Shown: positions 8,709 through 17,605 of the stretch, in pieces
Numbering within the stretch: the first letter of the stretch is position 1
Layout: every line of letters begins with the position of its first letter
Origin: Gammaproteobacteria bacterium
GTDB lineage: Bacteria; Pseudomonadota; Gammaproteobacteria; JAUZRS01
Assembly (NCBI GenBank): GCA_030950195.1
Contig: JAUZRS010000031.1
Coordinates: 1-34,590 of the forward strand
Direction of reading: 5' to 3'
Length of the DNA: 34,590 bases
Notes under the pieces: generated by a model
What the model was told of the DNA's origin: nothing
The model's database searches: none
The model's input: only the letters and a program-made list of their open reading frames with translations
Position numbers and translations under genes: made by a program

Positions 8709-11147
8709 TTAATGATGGCGCAGCGGTTCGGCTTTTTTAGGCTCTTTTCCCTTTGCATCATCACCGCCCTTATCAGATTTTTCTTCGGGGAGCGGCGTAG
8801 GCATGTGTTGCAAAGCCATATCCAACACCTCATCAATCCAACGCACAGGGCGAATGTCGAGTTTGGCGACGATATTGGCTGGGATTTCGGCCAGATCTTT
8901 GCGGTTTTCCTCTGGAATCAGGATGACCTCAATACCACCACGGTGTGCCGCCAGCAGCTTCTCTTTCAGGCCGCCAATGGGCAGCACCTCGCCACGCAGA
9001 GTGATTTCACCGGTCATGGCCACATTGGCCAGCACCGGAATGCCCGTCAATGAGGATACCAGTGCCGTACACATGCCAATACCGGCACTGGGACCGTCTT
9101 TGGGAGTTGCCCCCTCTGGGACGTGAATATGAATATCCTGCTTCTCATGGAAGTCCGCTGCCAGCCCCAAAAGCTTGGCGCGACTGCGAACCACGGTCAT
9201 GGCCGCCTGAATGGACTCTTTCATCACATCGCCCAACTGGCCGGTGTTGCTTAAACGACCCTTGCCTGGCATTACTGCCGACTCGATGGTAAGCAGCTCA
9301 CCGCCCACTTCCGTCCACGCCAAGCCGGTCACCTGACCGACTTGGTCACTCTCTTCAGCACGACCGTAACGGAAACGATAGACCCCCAGATATTTATCCA
9401 GATTATCGGACTTCACCACCATCTCGCCGTCAATTTTCTGCAACAAAATCTCTTTCACCACTTTACGGCAGATTTTGGAGATTTCACGCTCCAAATTACG
9501 CACTCCCGCCTCACGGGTGTAGGTGCGCACAATCTGCTGAATCGCCTCTTCGGTGATGTTCAGCTCGCCTTTTTTCAGGCCGTTGCTGCTTATCTGTTTC
9601 GGCACCAAATAGCGCATGGCGATATTGATTTTTTCGTCTTCCGTGTAACCAGGAATTCGAATCACTTCCATCCGATCCAATAACGGCCCTGGAATGGCCA
9701 AACTGTTGGAGGTGGCAACAAACATCACATCGGAAAGATCAAAGTCCACTTCAAGGTAGTGATCATTGAAAGTGTGATTCTGCTCGGGATCCAGTACTTC
9801 CAGCAACGCTGAAGAAGGATCACCACGGAAATCCATCGACATCTTGTCGATCTCATCGAGCAAAAACAGCGGATTTTTCTTCTCTACCTTGATCATGTTT
9901 TGGATGATCTTACCGGGCATGGAACCGATGTAGGTACGACGATGACCGCGAATTTCCGCCTCATCACGCACTCCACCCAAGGCCATACGGACAAACTTAC
10001 GCCCTGTGGCACGGGCAATGGAACGCCCCAGAGAGGTCTTACCCACTCCAGGCGGCCCTACCAGACAAAGAATCGGCCCTTTGAGTTTTTTCACCCGCTG
10101 CTGTACTGCGAGGTACTCCAGAATGCGTTCTTTGACCTTATCCAGACCGTAGTGATCTTCAGCTAAAACGTCCTCAGCAGCAGAGATGCTGCTGTTGACT
10201 TTGCTGCGTCTGCGCCACGGCACACTCAACAAGGTGTCAATGTAATTGCGCACCACCGCTGCCTCAGCGGATTGAGCCGACATCATTTTTAATTTCTGGA
10301 TTTCAGACTCGGCTTTTTCCCGCGCCTCTTTGGGCATTCCGGCTTTTTTAACCTTCGCCACCAGATCTTCGATCTCATTAGGCGCATCTTCCAATTCGCC
10401 CATTTCTTTCTGAATGGCCTTCATCTGTTCATTCAGATAGTATTCGCGCTGGCTTTTTTCCATCTGCTGTTTGACCCGACCACGGATGCGTTTTTCGATC
10501 TGCAACAGATCCAATTCGCCTTCGATCAAACGCATCAAGTGCTCCAGACGATCCTTCGCCTTCACCACCTCCAATACTTTCTGTTTCTCTTCTAACTTCA
10601 ATGACATGTGCGCTGCGATGGTGTCCGCCAGACGCGAAGGTTCATCAATCCCCGCCAAGGAGGTCAATACCTCTGGCGGGACTTTTTTATTCAATTTCAC
10701 ATATTGATCAAACAAACCCATGATCGAGCGAATCAAGACTTCCACTTCACGGTCGTCGTCAAGCACTTCTTCTTCAATCAGACTAATATTGGCACTGAAA
10801 TAATCGCCCTCTTCGGCCACCAACTCGGTAATTTCAGCCCGTTGGGTGCCTTCAACCAAGACCTTAATGGTGCCATCAGGCAGTTTCAGTAGCTGTAAAA
10901 TGGTCGATAAGGTACCAATGGGGTGAATCTCAGATTCATTCGGGTCGTCTACCTCAGCGCTTTTTTGCGCCACCAACAACACCTGCTTGTTGCCAGACAT
11001 CGCCGCATCCAAGGCATTAATGGACTTTTCACGCCCCACAAACAGTGGAATCACCATGTGCGGATAAACCACCACATCTCGTAACGGAAGTACGGGAAGC
11101 ATCGTTACCTGACCGCCTGTCACCATCGAACTGTTATCGTTGTCCAT
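8709..11147 (-). CDS. lon: ATP-dependent protease Lon
   Basis: An 812-residue cytoplasmic AAA+ serine protease that degrades misfolded and regulatory proteins. The N-terminal substrate-binding domain covers about 12-210 and is followed by a coiled-coil region. The AAA+ module has Walker A GPPGVGKT (364-371) and Walker B LFLLDEID (427-434). The proteolytic domain carries Ser687 (PKDGPSAG) and Lys730 (GGLKEK), the same 43-residue spacing as the E. coli dyad. The C-terminal tail ([18 protein letters not shown]) is charged and variable. GAGGATG precedes the ATG. A heat-shock-type promoter is readable upstream, and hupB follows. Confidence 0.98.
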   Translation of the reverse strand: MDNDNSSMVTGGQVTMLPVLPLRDVVVYPHMVIPLFVGREKSINALDAAMSGNKQVLLVAQKSAEVDDPNESEIHPIGTLSTILQLLKLPDGTIKVLVEGTQRAEITELVAEEGDYFSANISLIEEEVLDDDREVEVLIRSIMGLFDQYVKLNKKVPPEVLTSLAGIDEPSRLADTIAAHMSLKLEEKQKVLEVVKAKDRLEHLMRLIEGELDLLQIEKRIRGRVKQQMEKSQREYYLNEQMKAIQKEMGELEDAPNEIEDLVAKVKKAGMPKEAREKAESEIQKLKMMSAQSAEAAVVRNYIDTLLSVPWRRRSKVNSSISAAEDVLAEDHYGLDKVKERILEYLAVQQRVKKLKGPILCLVGPPGVGKTSLGRSIARATGRKFVRMALGGVRDEAEIRGHRRTYIGSMPGKIIQNMIKVEKKNPLFLLDEIDKMSMDFRGDPSSALLEVLDPEQNHTFNDHYLEVDFDLSDVMFVATSNSLAIPGPLLDRMEVIRIPGYTEDEKINIAMRYLVPKQISSNGLKKGELNITEEAIQQIVRTYTREAGVRNLEREISKICRKVVKEILLQKIDGEMVVKSDNLDKYLGVYRFRYGRAEESDQVGQVTGLAWTEVGGELLTIESAVMPGKGRLSNTGQLGDVMKESIQAAMTVVRSRAKLLGLAADFHEKQDIHIHVPEGATPKDGPSAGIGMCTALVSSLTGIPVLANVAMTGEITLRGEVLPIGGLKEKLLAAHRGGIEVILIPEENRKDLAEIPANIVAKLDIRPVRWIDEVLDMALQHMPTPLPEEKSDKGGDDAKGKEPKKAEPLRHH

Positions 11148-11182
11148 TAGAGCATCCTCGTTAAAATTAGGCTTGCAAAGAC

Positions 11183-11209
11183 AATAGGGGCAAAAGCCGC
11201 CATTTCAAG
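11183..11209 (-). promoter_or_regulatory. Sigma32 (RpoH)-type promoter of lon
   Basis: On the minus strand CTTGAAA (11203-11209) is followed after 12 nt by CCCCTATT (11183-11190). This is close to the RpoH consensus CTTGAAA-N(11-16)-CCCCATNT and lies about 36 nt before the lon start. Heat-shock control of lon is well established in E. coli. Confidence 0.75.
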
Positions 11210-11216
11210 CATAAAA

Positions 11217-11238
11217 TTTTTTATTGGCCAATAAAAAA
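11217..11238. repeat. 22-bp perfect palindrome upstream of the lon promoter
   Basis: The sequence is fully self-complementary: six T, ATTGG, CCAAT, six A. It lies 7 nt upstream of the lon -35 box, and its A run doubles as the T tract of the clpX terminator. It could be an operator, an AT-rich UP-like element or simply part of the terminator. Confidence 0.6.
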
Positions 11239-11285
11239 CGCGCCGTGTGATTAAGGTCTAATAAAACTCTCAATCTCACTGCGCG
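11233..11285 (-). terminator. Terminator between clpX and lon
   Basis: On the minus strand a 14-position stem with two mismatches (CGCGCAGTGAGATT pairing with AATCACACGGCGCG) closes a loop of about 19 nt and is followed by TTTTTT. It lies about 40 nt past the clpX stop and separates clpX from the heat-shock-type lon promoter. Confidence 0.65.
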
Positions 11286-11322
11286 CCTCTGTTAACAAAA
11301 AAACGGGGCAACTTAGAAAAAA

Positions 11323-12618
11323 CTACTCATCGGAAGCCGCTTTTTTATAATTTGCTGCAATCAGCTCATCTTTGTCTTCCAGCACCAGATAAGGCTCAGA
11401 TTCACCGTTCACTACCGCTGCATCCACCACTACTTTTTTGACGTTCTCCATCGAAGGCAGATCGTACATGGTGTCTAACAGAACGTGTTCCAGAATGGTG
11501 CGCAAACCACGCGCGCCGGTTTTACGTTCCATTGCTTTGTGCGCTACCGCAGAAAGGGCATCATCACGCAATTCGATTTCACAACCCTCCATCTCAAACA
11601 GCTTTGCGTACTGCTTGCTGATGGCGTTTTTTGGCTCGGTTAAAATGCGCACCAAGGCTTTTTCATCCAGCTCTTCCAACGTCGCCATTACCGGCAAGCG
11701 ACCAATAAACTCAGGAATCAAACCGTAACGAATCAGGTCTTCTGGCTCCACATCCACCAACAACTCGCCAATGCTACGCTGATCGTCTTTGCTGTTGACC
11801 TCGGCAGAGAAGCCAATACCGCCCTTCTCAGAACGCTCTTTGACCATCTTGTCCAGACCAGAAAAAGCGCCACCAACAATAAAGAGGATGTTGCTGGTAT
11901 CCACCTGCAAAAACTCCTGCTGCGGATGTTTACGCCCGCCTTGCGGCGGCACGGAAGCAACGGTGCCTTCGATCAGTTTCAACAGAGCCTGCTGCACCCC
12001 TTCACCCGAAACGTCGCGGGTAATGGAAGGATTGTCTGATTTACGCGAAATTTTATCAATTTCATCAATGTAGACAATGCCCGTCTGAGCCTTTTCAACG
12101 TCATAATCGCACTTTTGCAACAACTTCTGAATGATGTTTTCAACATCCTCACCCACATAACCGGCTTCGGTCAATGTGGTGGCATCGGCAATTGCAAAAG
12201 GCACATCCAGCAGACGCGCCAAGGTTTCGGCCAACAAAGTTTTACCGGAACCCGTTGGCCCGATCAGCAAAATATTGCTCTTGGCTAACTCAACGGAATC
12301 ACTGCCTTTGGAATACTCAAGACGTTTGTAGTGATTGTAAACCGCCACAGCCAAGACTTTTTTCGCCCGCCGTTGATCAATCACATATTCATCAAGAGAG
12401 TGATTAATCTCATGCGGTTTAGGCAAGCGAGACGTAGACGTGATGGATTTTTCTTCCATCTCTTCACGAATGATGTCGTTACACAGCTCAACGCATTCAT
12501 CACAGATGAACACCGACGGCCCTGCAATCAATTTACGCACTTCGTGCTGGCTTTTACCGCAAAACGAACAGTAAAGCAGCTTGCCGCTATCAGAACCTTT
12601 CTCTTGATCTTTACTCAT
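11323..12618 (-). CDS. clpX: ATP-dependent unfoldase ClpX
   Basis: A 431-residue AAA+ unfoldase that feeds substrates to ClpP. The N-terminal zinc-binding domain has Cys17, Cys20, Cys39 and Cys42. Walker A is GPTGSGKT (120-127), the pore loop GYVG (153-156) and Walker B IVYIDEID (181-188); the RKH pore loop appears as GGRKHP. Length and motif order are those of E. coli ClpX. It lies 187 nt downstream of clpP, a spacer long enough for its own promoter, and a terminator separates it from lon. Confidence 0.98.
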   Translation of the reverse strand: MSKDQEKGSDSGKLLYCSFCGKSQHEVRKLIAGPSVFICDECVELCNDIIREEMEEKSITSTSRLPKPHEINHSLDEYVIDQRRAKKVLAVAVYNHYKRLEYSKGSDSVELAKSNILLIGPTGSGKTLLAETLARLLDVPFAIADATTLTEAGYVGEDVENIIQKLLQKCDYDVEKAQTGIVYIDEIDKISRKSDNPSITRDVSGEGVQQALLKLIEGTVASVPPQGGRKHPQQEFLQVDTSNILFIVGGAFSGLDKMVKERSEKGGIGFSAEVNSKDDQRSIGELLVDVEPEDLIRYGLIPEFIGRLPVMATLEELDEKALVRILTEPKNAISKQYAKLFEMEGCEIELRDDALSAVAHKAMERKTGARGLRTILEHVLLDTMYDLPSMENVKKVVVDAAVVNGESEPYLVLEDKDELIAANYKKAASDE

Positions 12619-12651
12619 TGCACGATCCTAAGTACCAATCTAATTTGCCTT

Positions 12652-12680
12652 ACCATAGGTGTTACCCCACTTTTTTTCAA
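12652..12680 (-). promoter_or_regulatory. Promoter of clpX
   Basis: On the minus strand TTGAAA (12675-12680) is followed after 17 nt by TATGGT (12652-12657), 33 nt before the clpX ATG. The -35 lies within CTTGAAA and ACCTATGG overlaps the -10, so a weak sigma32 reading of the same site is possible. Confidence 0.55.
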
Positions 12681-12805
12681 GCAGATAACAACATTGAATT
12701 CAGCGGACGACAGCCTCACATCCCGTAAGGTCAGATATTCTACGCTTTGCGTCCTTGCACATCTCGTGCAGATTTCAACCACAAACTCACTTTGAGTAAG
12801 CCTAA

Positions 12806-13432
12806 TTAGCGTTTATTCACCACTTGATCGACCAAACCGTACGCAACGGCTTCATCGGCGCTCATAAAATTATCACGTTCCGTATCCGCCGCAATGCTCT
12901 CAAGAGATTGTCCTGAATGATCCGCCAAAATTTTATTCAAACGCTCCCGAACACTCAAAATTTCTTTGGCATGAATTTCACAATCCGATGCCTGACCTTG
13001 AAAGCCTCCCCGCGGCTGGTGAATCATCACCCGTGAGTTGGGCAAAATATGCCGCTTACCCGCCTCACCCGCAGTCAATAAAACCGCCCCCATGCTAGCC
13101 GCTTGGCCGATGCAAAGGGTGCTGACATTGGGTTTCACAAACTGCATCGTGTCGTAAATCGACAGACCGGCGGTCACAGAACCACCAGGCGAGTTAATGT
13201 AGAGCGAGATGTCTTTATCAGGGTTTTCCGACTCCAAAAAGAGCAACTGCGCCACCACCAAGTTGGCCATATGATCTTCCACCGGACCGACCAGAAAGAT
13301 CACACGCTCTTTCAGCAGACGTGAATAGATATCGTAAGAACGTTCTCCACGGGGAGTCTGTTCAACCACCATCGGCACCAAACCCAGCGCCTGTGGTGCC
13401 ATTGCAGCAGAATCACACATTCCATTTTTCAT
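12806..13432 (-). CDS. clpP: ATP-dependent Clp protease proteolytic subunit ClpP
   Basis: A 208-residue serine peptidase that forms the barrel used by ClpX. The catalytic triad is Ser113 (GQAASMG), His138 (MIHQP) and Asp187 (TERDNFM). The N-terminal segment up to about residue 17 is probably a propeptide, since the mature family start is near [15 protein letters not shown] 13432 is preceded by GGAGAG and lies 2 nt after the tig stop, so tig and clpP are coupled. ATG codons at residues 5 and 11 are alternatives. Confidence 0.97.
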   Translation of the reverse strand: MKNGMCDSAAMAPQALGLVPMVVEQTPRGERSYDIYSRLLKERVIFLVGPVEDHMANLVVAQLLFLESENPDKDISLYINSPGGSVTAGLSIYDTMQFVKPNVSTLCIGQAASMGAVLLTAGEAGKRHILPNSRVMIHQPRGGFQGQASDCEIHAKEILSVRERLNKILADHSGQSLESIAADTERDNFMSADEAVAYGLVDQVVNKR

Positions 13433-13434
13433 AT

Positions 13435-14766
13435 CTACTCTCCAGCAGCAGCACTCGGTTTAGCGGGATTCATAATTTCATCAAAGCTCATCGCTTTTTC
13501 AGAAACTTGCGCCTGATCCATGACCCAATCCACCACCGCTTCTTCCAGTACCACCGCTTCAACGTTGTTTAACATCTCTTTATTACTGTAATAGTAATTC
13601 ACTACTTGCTGCGGATCTTCGTAAGGTGCAGCGATGGATTCAATCATCTCACGCACCTTCTCTTCGCTCGGCTTCAACTTCGCCTGACTGACCACATCGG
13701 CAATAATCAGGCCTAGTTTGACACGGCGAGTGCCTTCATCACGGAAAATATCATCAGAGAAGCTGCTGCCATCGGCATCTGGCGCGTATTCACTCATCTG
13801 CTGCACCATCTGTTTGCGCAGTGCTTCAATCTCTTCTTGCACCAAGGCTTTAGGCACATCAATGGGGTTTTGCGCCAACAGACCGTCCATCACTTGCTGT
13901 TTGATTTTTTTCTTCACCGCTTGTTGCATCTCACGCTGCATGTTGTCTTTTGCACCGCTGCGCAACTCCTCAACATCACCGCTTTCGATACCCATTTCTT
14001 TAACAAACGCTTCGCTCATTTCAGGCAACTGTGATGCTTCAATCTTATGAACTTTAATCTCAAAAGTAGCCACTTTACCCGCCAGCTTTTCTGCCTGATA
14101 GTTTTCAGGAAACGTCACCTCAATGCTTTTCTCATCACCGGCGGACACACCGACTAACTGCGACTCAAAACCATCAATCATCGAGTTAGAACCGAGAATC
14201 AGAGGCGTACTCTCCGCACTGCCACCCTCAAATTTCTCACCATCAATAAAGCCGGTAAAATCAATGGTCAAACGATCACCGTCTTCCGCTGCACGATCCG
14301 CTGCATCCCACTGCAAACGCTGCTTGCGCAGGTTGTCGATCATTTTTTCCAAATCAGCATCGCCTACTTCAACTTGCGGCCTCTCAACAGAAATAGATTC
14401 TGTTCCACTGATTTTAAACTCAGGGTAGACTTCAAAGGTGGCCGTATACGCCAGACCGGCACCTTCGCTTAGCTCCATTTTGCTGGGATTAATCTGTGGC
14501 ATGCCCGCAGGACGAATTTTCTCTTGATCCAACGCCTCTTGAAAGGTGGTCTGAATCATATCGCCCATTACTTCTTGACGAACTTGCTCACCGAAGCGTT
14601 TTTGTACCACTTTCAAAGGCACCTTGCCAGGACGAAAGCCATCCAGACGCGCTGTTTTCATCAACGATTTAAGACGGCTTGCCACCGTCTCATCAATGCG
14701 CTCAGCGGGGACTTGAACCGTCAATTGGCGTTCCAATCCTTCCTTAGCTTCCACGGAAATCTGCAT
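13435..14766 (-). CDS. tig: Trigger factor, ribosome-associated chaperone
   Basis: A 443-residue chaperone that binds nascent chains at the ribosome exit tunnel. The N-terminal ribosome-binding signature is GFRPGKVP (43-50). The FKBP-like PPIase domain begins near 150 ([20 protein letters not shown]). The long C-terminal helical domain follows, with a Pro/Ala-rich tail. GAGGTG lies 5 nt before ATG. It is 45 nt downstream of tRNA-Leu with no clear promoter between, so it may be cotranscribed with that tRNA, and clpP follows at 2 nt. Confidence 0.97.
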   Translation of the reverse strand: MQISVEAKEGLERQLTVQVPAERIDETVASRLKSLMKTARLDGFRPGKVPLKVVQKRFGEQVRQEVMGDMIQTTFQEALDQEKIRPAGMPQINPSKMELSEGAGLAYTATFEVYPEFKISGTESISVERPQVEVGDADLEKMIDNLRKQRLQWDAADRAAEDGDRLTIDFTGFIDGEKFEGGSAESTPLILGSNSMIDGFESQLVGVSAGDEKSIEVTFPENYQAEKLAGKVATFEIKVHKIEASQLPEMSEAFVKEMGIESGDVEELRSGAKDNMQREMQQAVKKKIKQQVMDGLLAQNPIDVPKALVQEEIEALRKQMVQQMSEYAPDADGSSFSDDIFRDEGTRRVKLGLIIADVVSQAKLKPSEEKVREMIESIAAPYEDPQQVVNYYYSNKEMLNNVEAVVLEEAVVDWVMDQAQVSEKAMSFDEIMNPAKPSAAAGE

Positions 14767-14811
14767 TTGGCACCTCTAAAAATATGGGGAGAAAAGTGGG
14801 TGAATAAAATA

Positions 14812-14896
<85 letters not shown>

Positions 14897-14932
14897 AAAG
14901 TGAAATGTACCGCACAAACAAATCTTCAACAT

Positions 14933-14960
14933 AAAAAAGCCCGGCACTGCCGGGCTTTTT
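14933..14960. terminator. Terminator inside the tRNA cluster
   Basis: GCCCGGC-ACT-GCCGGGC forms a perfect 7-bp stem. A runs on one side and T runs on the other let it work on both strands; on the minus strand six T follow the stem. It is fused directly to a truncated tRNA and lies between tRNA-His and tRNA-Leu, so it should end the Pro-Arg-His transcript before Leu. Confidence 0.8.
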
Positions 14961-14984
14961 CTCTACCAGCTGAGCTAACAGCCC
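14961..14984 (-). pseudogene. 5' fragment of a tRNA, probably tRNA-Lys
   Basis: The minus strand reads GGGCTGTTAGCTCAGCTGG followed by TAGAG: a 7-nt acceptor strand, the conserved TAGC linker and a full D-arm. It then stops and runs into the A tract of the terminator hairpin. Anticodon and T arms and an ACAGCCC acceptor partner are missing. The 5' strand matches gammaproteobacterial tRNA-Lys best. The cluster has Pro-Arg-His-[fragment]-Leu, so it fills a tRNA position. Confidence 0.75.
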
Positions 14985-14992
14985 GCAAATTT

Positions 14993-15069
14993 TGGGGTGA
15001 ACGATGGGGCTCGAACCCACGACCACCGGAATCACAATCCGGGGCTCTACCAACTGAGCTACGCTCACC
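14993..15069 (-). tRNA. tRNA-His (GTG)
   Basis: A 77-nt cloverleaf including the extra 5' G-1 typical of tRNA-His and an encoded CCA. The acceptor is GGTGAGCG / CGTTCACC, the D-arm AGCTCAGTTGGTAGAGC, the anticodon loop TTGTGAT (GTG) and the T-arm GTGGGTTCGAGCCCCAT. Confidence 0.97.
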
Positions 15070-15085
15070 ATAAAACGGTCAAACA

Positions 15086-15162
15086 TGGTACGCCCGGCAG
15101 GGTTCGAACCTGCTACCCTCGGCTTAGAAGGCCGATGCTCTATCCAGATGAGCTACGGGCGC
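15086..15162 (-). tRNA. tRNA-Arg (TCT)
   Basis: A 77-nt cloverleaf with CCA. The acceptor is GCGCCCG / CGGGCGT, the D-arm AGCTCATCTGGATAGAGC, the anticodon loop CTTCTAA (TCT) and the T-arm GCAGGTTCGAACCCTGC. It lies 16 nt upstream of tRNA-His. Confidence 0.97.
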
Positions 15163-15197
15163 AGAAACGGAACAAAATCCGTGCATACTATAAAAAA

Positions 15198-15274
15198 TGG
15201 TCGGGGCAGAGGGAATCGAACCCCCGACCCTCTGCTCCCAAAGCAGATGCGCTACCAGGCTGCGCTATGCCCCG
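15198..15274 (-). tRNA. tRNA-Pro (TGG)
   Basis: A 77-nt cloverleaf with CCA. The acceptor is CGGGGCA / TGCCCCG with the bacterial tRNA-Pro C1, the D-arm AGCGCAGCCTGGTAGCGC, the anticodon loop TTTGGGA (TGG) and the T-arm GGGGGTTCGATTCCCTC. It is the first gene of the cluster, about 49 nt after the promoter -10. Confidence 0.97.
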
Positions 15275-15322
15275 ACGACCTGTCCCGAAGTACTTTCTAC
15301 AGCACCCCGTTCAGGGGCTGCG

Positions 15323-15351
15323 ATTCTATGCAAAGCGACCCGTTTCGTCAA
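15323..15351 (-). promoter_or_regulatory. Promoter of the tRNA cluster
   Basis: On the minus strand TTGACG (15346-15351), a 17-nt spacer and TAGAAT (15323-15328) are followed by the GC-rich CGCAGCCCC. A GC-rich discriminator next to a strong promoter is the usual mark of stringent control of stable RNA genes. Confidence 0.85.
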
Positions 15352-15449
15352 TGGCTTTTTTGGATAAATTTGTTATAGGCTGAACATCATCAATAACCCA
15401 CCCAATCTCAACCGCCAAAAACAGGACATCCTCAGCCTAGAAAGGTACT

Positions 15450-15479
15450 ATGACAACACTACACCGCTGGAATATCTAA
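15450..15479 (+). CDS. Possible 9-residue leader peptide before the channel gene
   Basis: ATG at 15450 opens a frame encoding MTTLHRWNI and ends with TAA at 15477. AAAGG stands 5 nt before the ATG. The stop lies 5 nt before the channel ATG, which itself has no recognisable Shine-Dalgarno sequence. This arrangement suggests translational coupling by ribosome re-initiation. A chance short frame cannot be excluded. Confidence 0.35.
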   Translation: MTTLHRWNI

Positions 15480-15484
15480 CAGAC

Positions 15485-16573
15485 ATGTTCACTTGGCTGT
15501 TTCACCTGCTGCACCGTAAATCGGAACCTGACCAACATCAGATGGCCAGCGCCCTGTTTCGTACCGCTGGCTACCTAAGCCTCATCATTCTGCTGCACAG
15601 CGCGGCGATGATTCAATTTGAACAACTCTCCCTCGGCGATGCCCTCTGGCTCAGCCTCACCAGCATCACCACCGTCGGTTACGGCGACCTCTATGCCCAG
15701 ACCTTTTGGGGACGCAGCGCCACCGCACTGTTAATCTACTTGGGTGGGATTTTTGTGCTGGCCAAAACCGCCGGTGACTATTTTGACTACCGAGCCGAAA
15801 AACGCCGCCGTCAACTGCGAGGCGAATGGATCTGGAATATGCACAACCACATTTTGATTATTAACACTCCGGCTGCACACGGCGCGCAGTACTTCAAACG
15901 CCTGATCGAGCAGTTTCAAAGCAGCGTTTTTGCCCGGCTGCCAATTCAACTTCTCAGCCGCGAATTTGGACAGGGGCTGCCGAACAGCATCAAGCAGATC
16001 GAACAGCTGACACACTACCACGGCAGCGCCACCCATCCCGCCAGTTTACAGGCGGTCAATGCTCAGCACGCCAAACTGATTGTGGTACTGGCCAAAACCG
16101 AAAACGACAGCCTATCCGACAGCCGCACCTTTGACATATTACATCGGCTGCGCGAAACCGGCACCCAAGCCAACGTGTTAGCTGAATGCGTCGATGATCA
16201 AAACCGAGCGCGGCTACAAAAGGCAGGAGCCGATATTGTCATTCGCCCCATGCGCGCCTATCCTGGCATGATCGTGCGCAGTTTTGCTGCTCCCGGTTCA
16301 GAGCAGATCATCGAAAACATGTTCAATTCCAGCAGCGATCAGTACCACCGTTTTGACATTCAGCTCGACCACCTCAGCTGGTCCGAGATCGTCTGCCGCT
16401 TGATGCAACACGACATCGGTACAGCGGTTGCGTACGTTGATATCAATGGCACAATGCACTGCAACCCCTCAGCTCACAGCCCCATCGAATGCTCGGCTCT
16501 GTTATTGATGATGCGTGAAAACCACAGCACCGACCTGACACAGCTCACCCACCTTTTAAAGGTTGCTCCATGA
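15485..16573 (+). CDS. Two-TM potassium-type ion channel with a divergent RCK-like domain
   Basis: A 362-residue predicted inner-membrane ion channel. A membrane helix at about 28-45 is followed by a pore helix and the K+ selectivity filter TVGYGD (63-68), then a second membrane helix at about 78-97. A basic linker (RAEKRRRQLRGEW) leads to a cytoplasmic region of about 240 residues with RCK/TrkA-N-like order (HILIINTP, AKLIVVLAKTENDSLSDSRT, ECVDDQNRARLQKAGADIVI). The glycine-rich GxGxxG nucleotide loop of classic RCK domains is absent; NTPAAHG stands there instead. It heads a five-gene operon and overlaps the next gene by 4 nt. Gating ligand unknown. Confidence 0.85.
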   Translation: MFTWLFHLLHRKSEPDQHQMASALFRTAGYLSLIILLHSAAMIQFEQLSLGDALWLSLTSITTVGYGDLYAQTFWGRSATALLIYLGGIFVLAKTAGDYFDYRAEKRRRQLRGEWIWNMHNHILIINTPAAHGAQYFKRLIEQFQSSVFARLPIQLLSREFGQGLPNSIKQIEQLTHYHGSATHPASLQAVNAQHAKLIVVLAKTENDSLSDSRTFDILHRLRETGTQANVLAECVDDQNRARLQKAGADIVIRPMRAYPGMIVRSFAAPGSEQIIENMFNSSSDQYHRFDIQLDHLSWSEIVCRLMQHDIGTAVAYVDINGTMHCNPSAHSPIECSALLLMMRENHSTDLTQLTHLLKVAP

Positions 16574-17583
16574 TTAAAAAACAGACCATGCCCAAATACG
16601 GCAGCTCTGCCCTATCTCTTTTCTTACTGATGTTACTGTTATTTCTGCTCAGCGGTTGCTCCAATGAGTACGCCGAAGACCTTCAAAAACGCCACAGTTT
16701 TGTTGGATCTCAACTCAACTCACTGGCAAACAAACTCGATCAAGGCAGACTCAGCAACGCCTTGCTAATCAAACACTACGCGAAAAAACTGCGCCAACAA
16801 AAACCCGAGCTGGACGAGATCATCGGCCAACTGGAAAAAGACGCAACCAGCCGCGGCCCCAATTTCCAAAGCCTGAAACAGCGTCTTTCCGCACTCAAAC
16901 TAAACCCTGACAACAAAAGCCAATATCTGCCCGCCGCTCAAGAGCTGGATGCCCTCACCGCTGCCAGCGACCCACTGATCTACAACGACTCTCTGCAAGA
17001 TGTGGTCAATACGCTGGCCGATCTCTCCAGCGGCACTCTGCCTCGGGTCAATGTTCCCAAACAAGCCACCAGCAACACCGTCGCTGGCAGCCCGCTGGTG
17101 GGCAACCCCAACTACGGCAGTTGGGTCTCTAATAGCAATGGCGGCGGCTTCTGGCAGTGGTACGGTCAATACCGCCTGCTCAGCGATGTGGTGGGCCTGT
17201 TCGGCTCACGACAAAGAATCGGTTATGATAATTGGAACCGTAGCCGTCATAACAGCTACTATAATGATTGGGGGCGTGGCGCTTACGGTACCGCCGGAGA
17301 TCGCCAACGCTGGGATCGTGGTCAACAACAGCTGGCCAACAAGGGAATTAAAACGCCGAAAGCAAAACGTTACGGCAGTGTCAACAGTCAACAACGGATC
17401 AGCACCTACAGCAGCATGCAAAAACGCAACAGCCGCATTCGTAAATCCACCACAGGGCCGGTCTCACTCAGCGGCAAGCCCAGTTCGGGTAACAGTTCAA
17501 GCAGCACAAAACGCACGTCCTCTTTTTTCGGTGCCAGCACACGCGGAAGCTCCAGCTCTCGCAGTCGTTTTGGTGGCAAGTGA
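16570..17583 (+). CDS. Lipoprotein of unknown function in the channel/DUF350 operon
   Basis: A 337-residue protein I do not recognise as a named family. It has a hydrophobic signal with lipobox FLLSGC, giving a lipidated Cys30. A helical, charged region covers about 31-135, probably coiled-coil. A Gly/Asn/Tyr/Trp-rich segment follows (GNPNYGSW, GGGFWQWYGQYRL, SRHNSYYNDWGRG). The tail from about 260 is basic and serine-rich, ending SSRSRFGGK. DUF350 proteins are often encoded beside such lipoproteins, for example yjfM next to yjfL in E. coli. It starts inside the channel stop (ATGA) after AAAGG; ATG at residue 7 is an alternative. It is probably envelope-anchored and works with the DUF350 protein. 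Confidence 0.75.
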   Translation: MIKKQTMPKYGSSALSLFLLMLLLFLLSGCSNEYAEDLQKRHSFVGSQLNSLANKLDQGRLSNALLIKHYAKKLRQQKPELDEIIGQLEKDATSRGPNFQSLKQRLSALKLNPDNKSQYLPAAQELDALTAASDPLIYNDSLQDVVNTLADLSSGTLPRVNVPKQATSNTVAGSPLVGNPNYGSWVSNSNGGGFWQWYGQYRLLSDVVGLFGSRQRIGYDNWNRSRHNSYYNDWGRGAYGTAGDRQRWDRGQQQLANKGIKTPKAKRYGSVNSQQRISTYSSMQKRNSRIRKSTTGPVSLSGKPSSGNSSSSTKRTSSFFGASTRGSSSSRSRFGGK

Positions 17584-17605
17584 GATCTCTCAGGGAGTTA
17601 AGATC

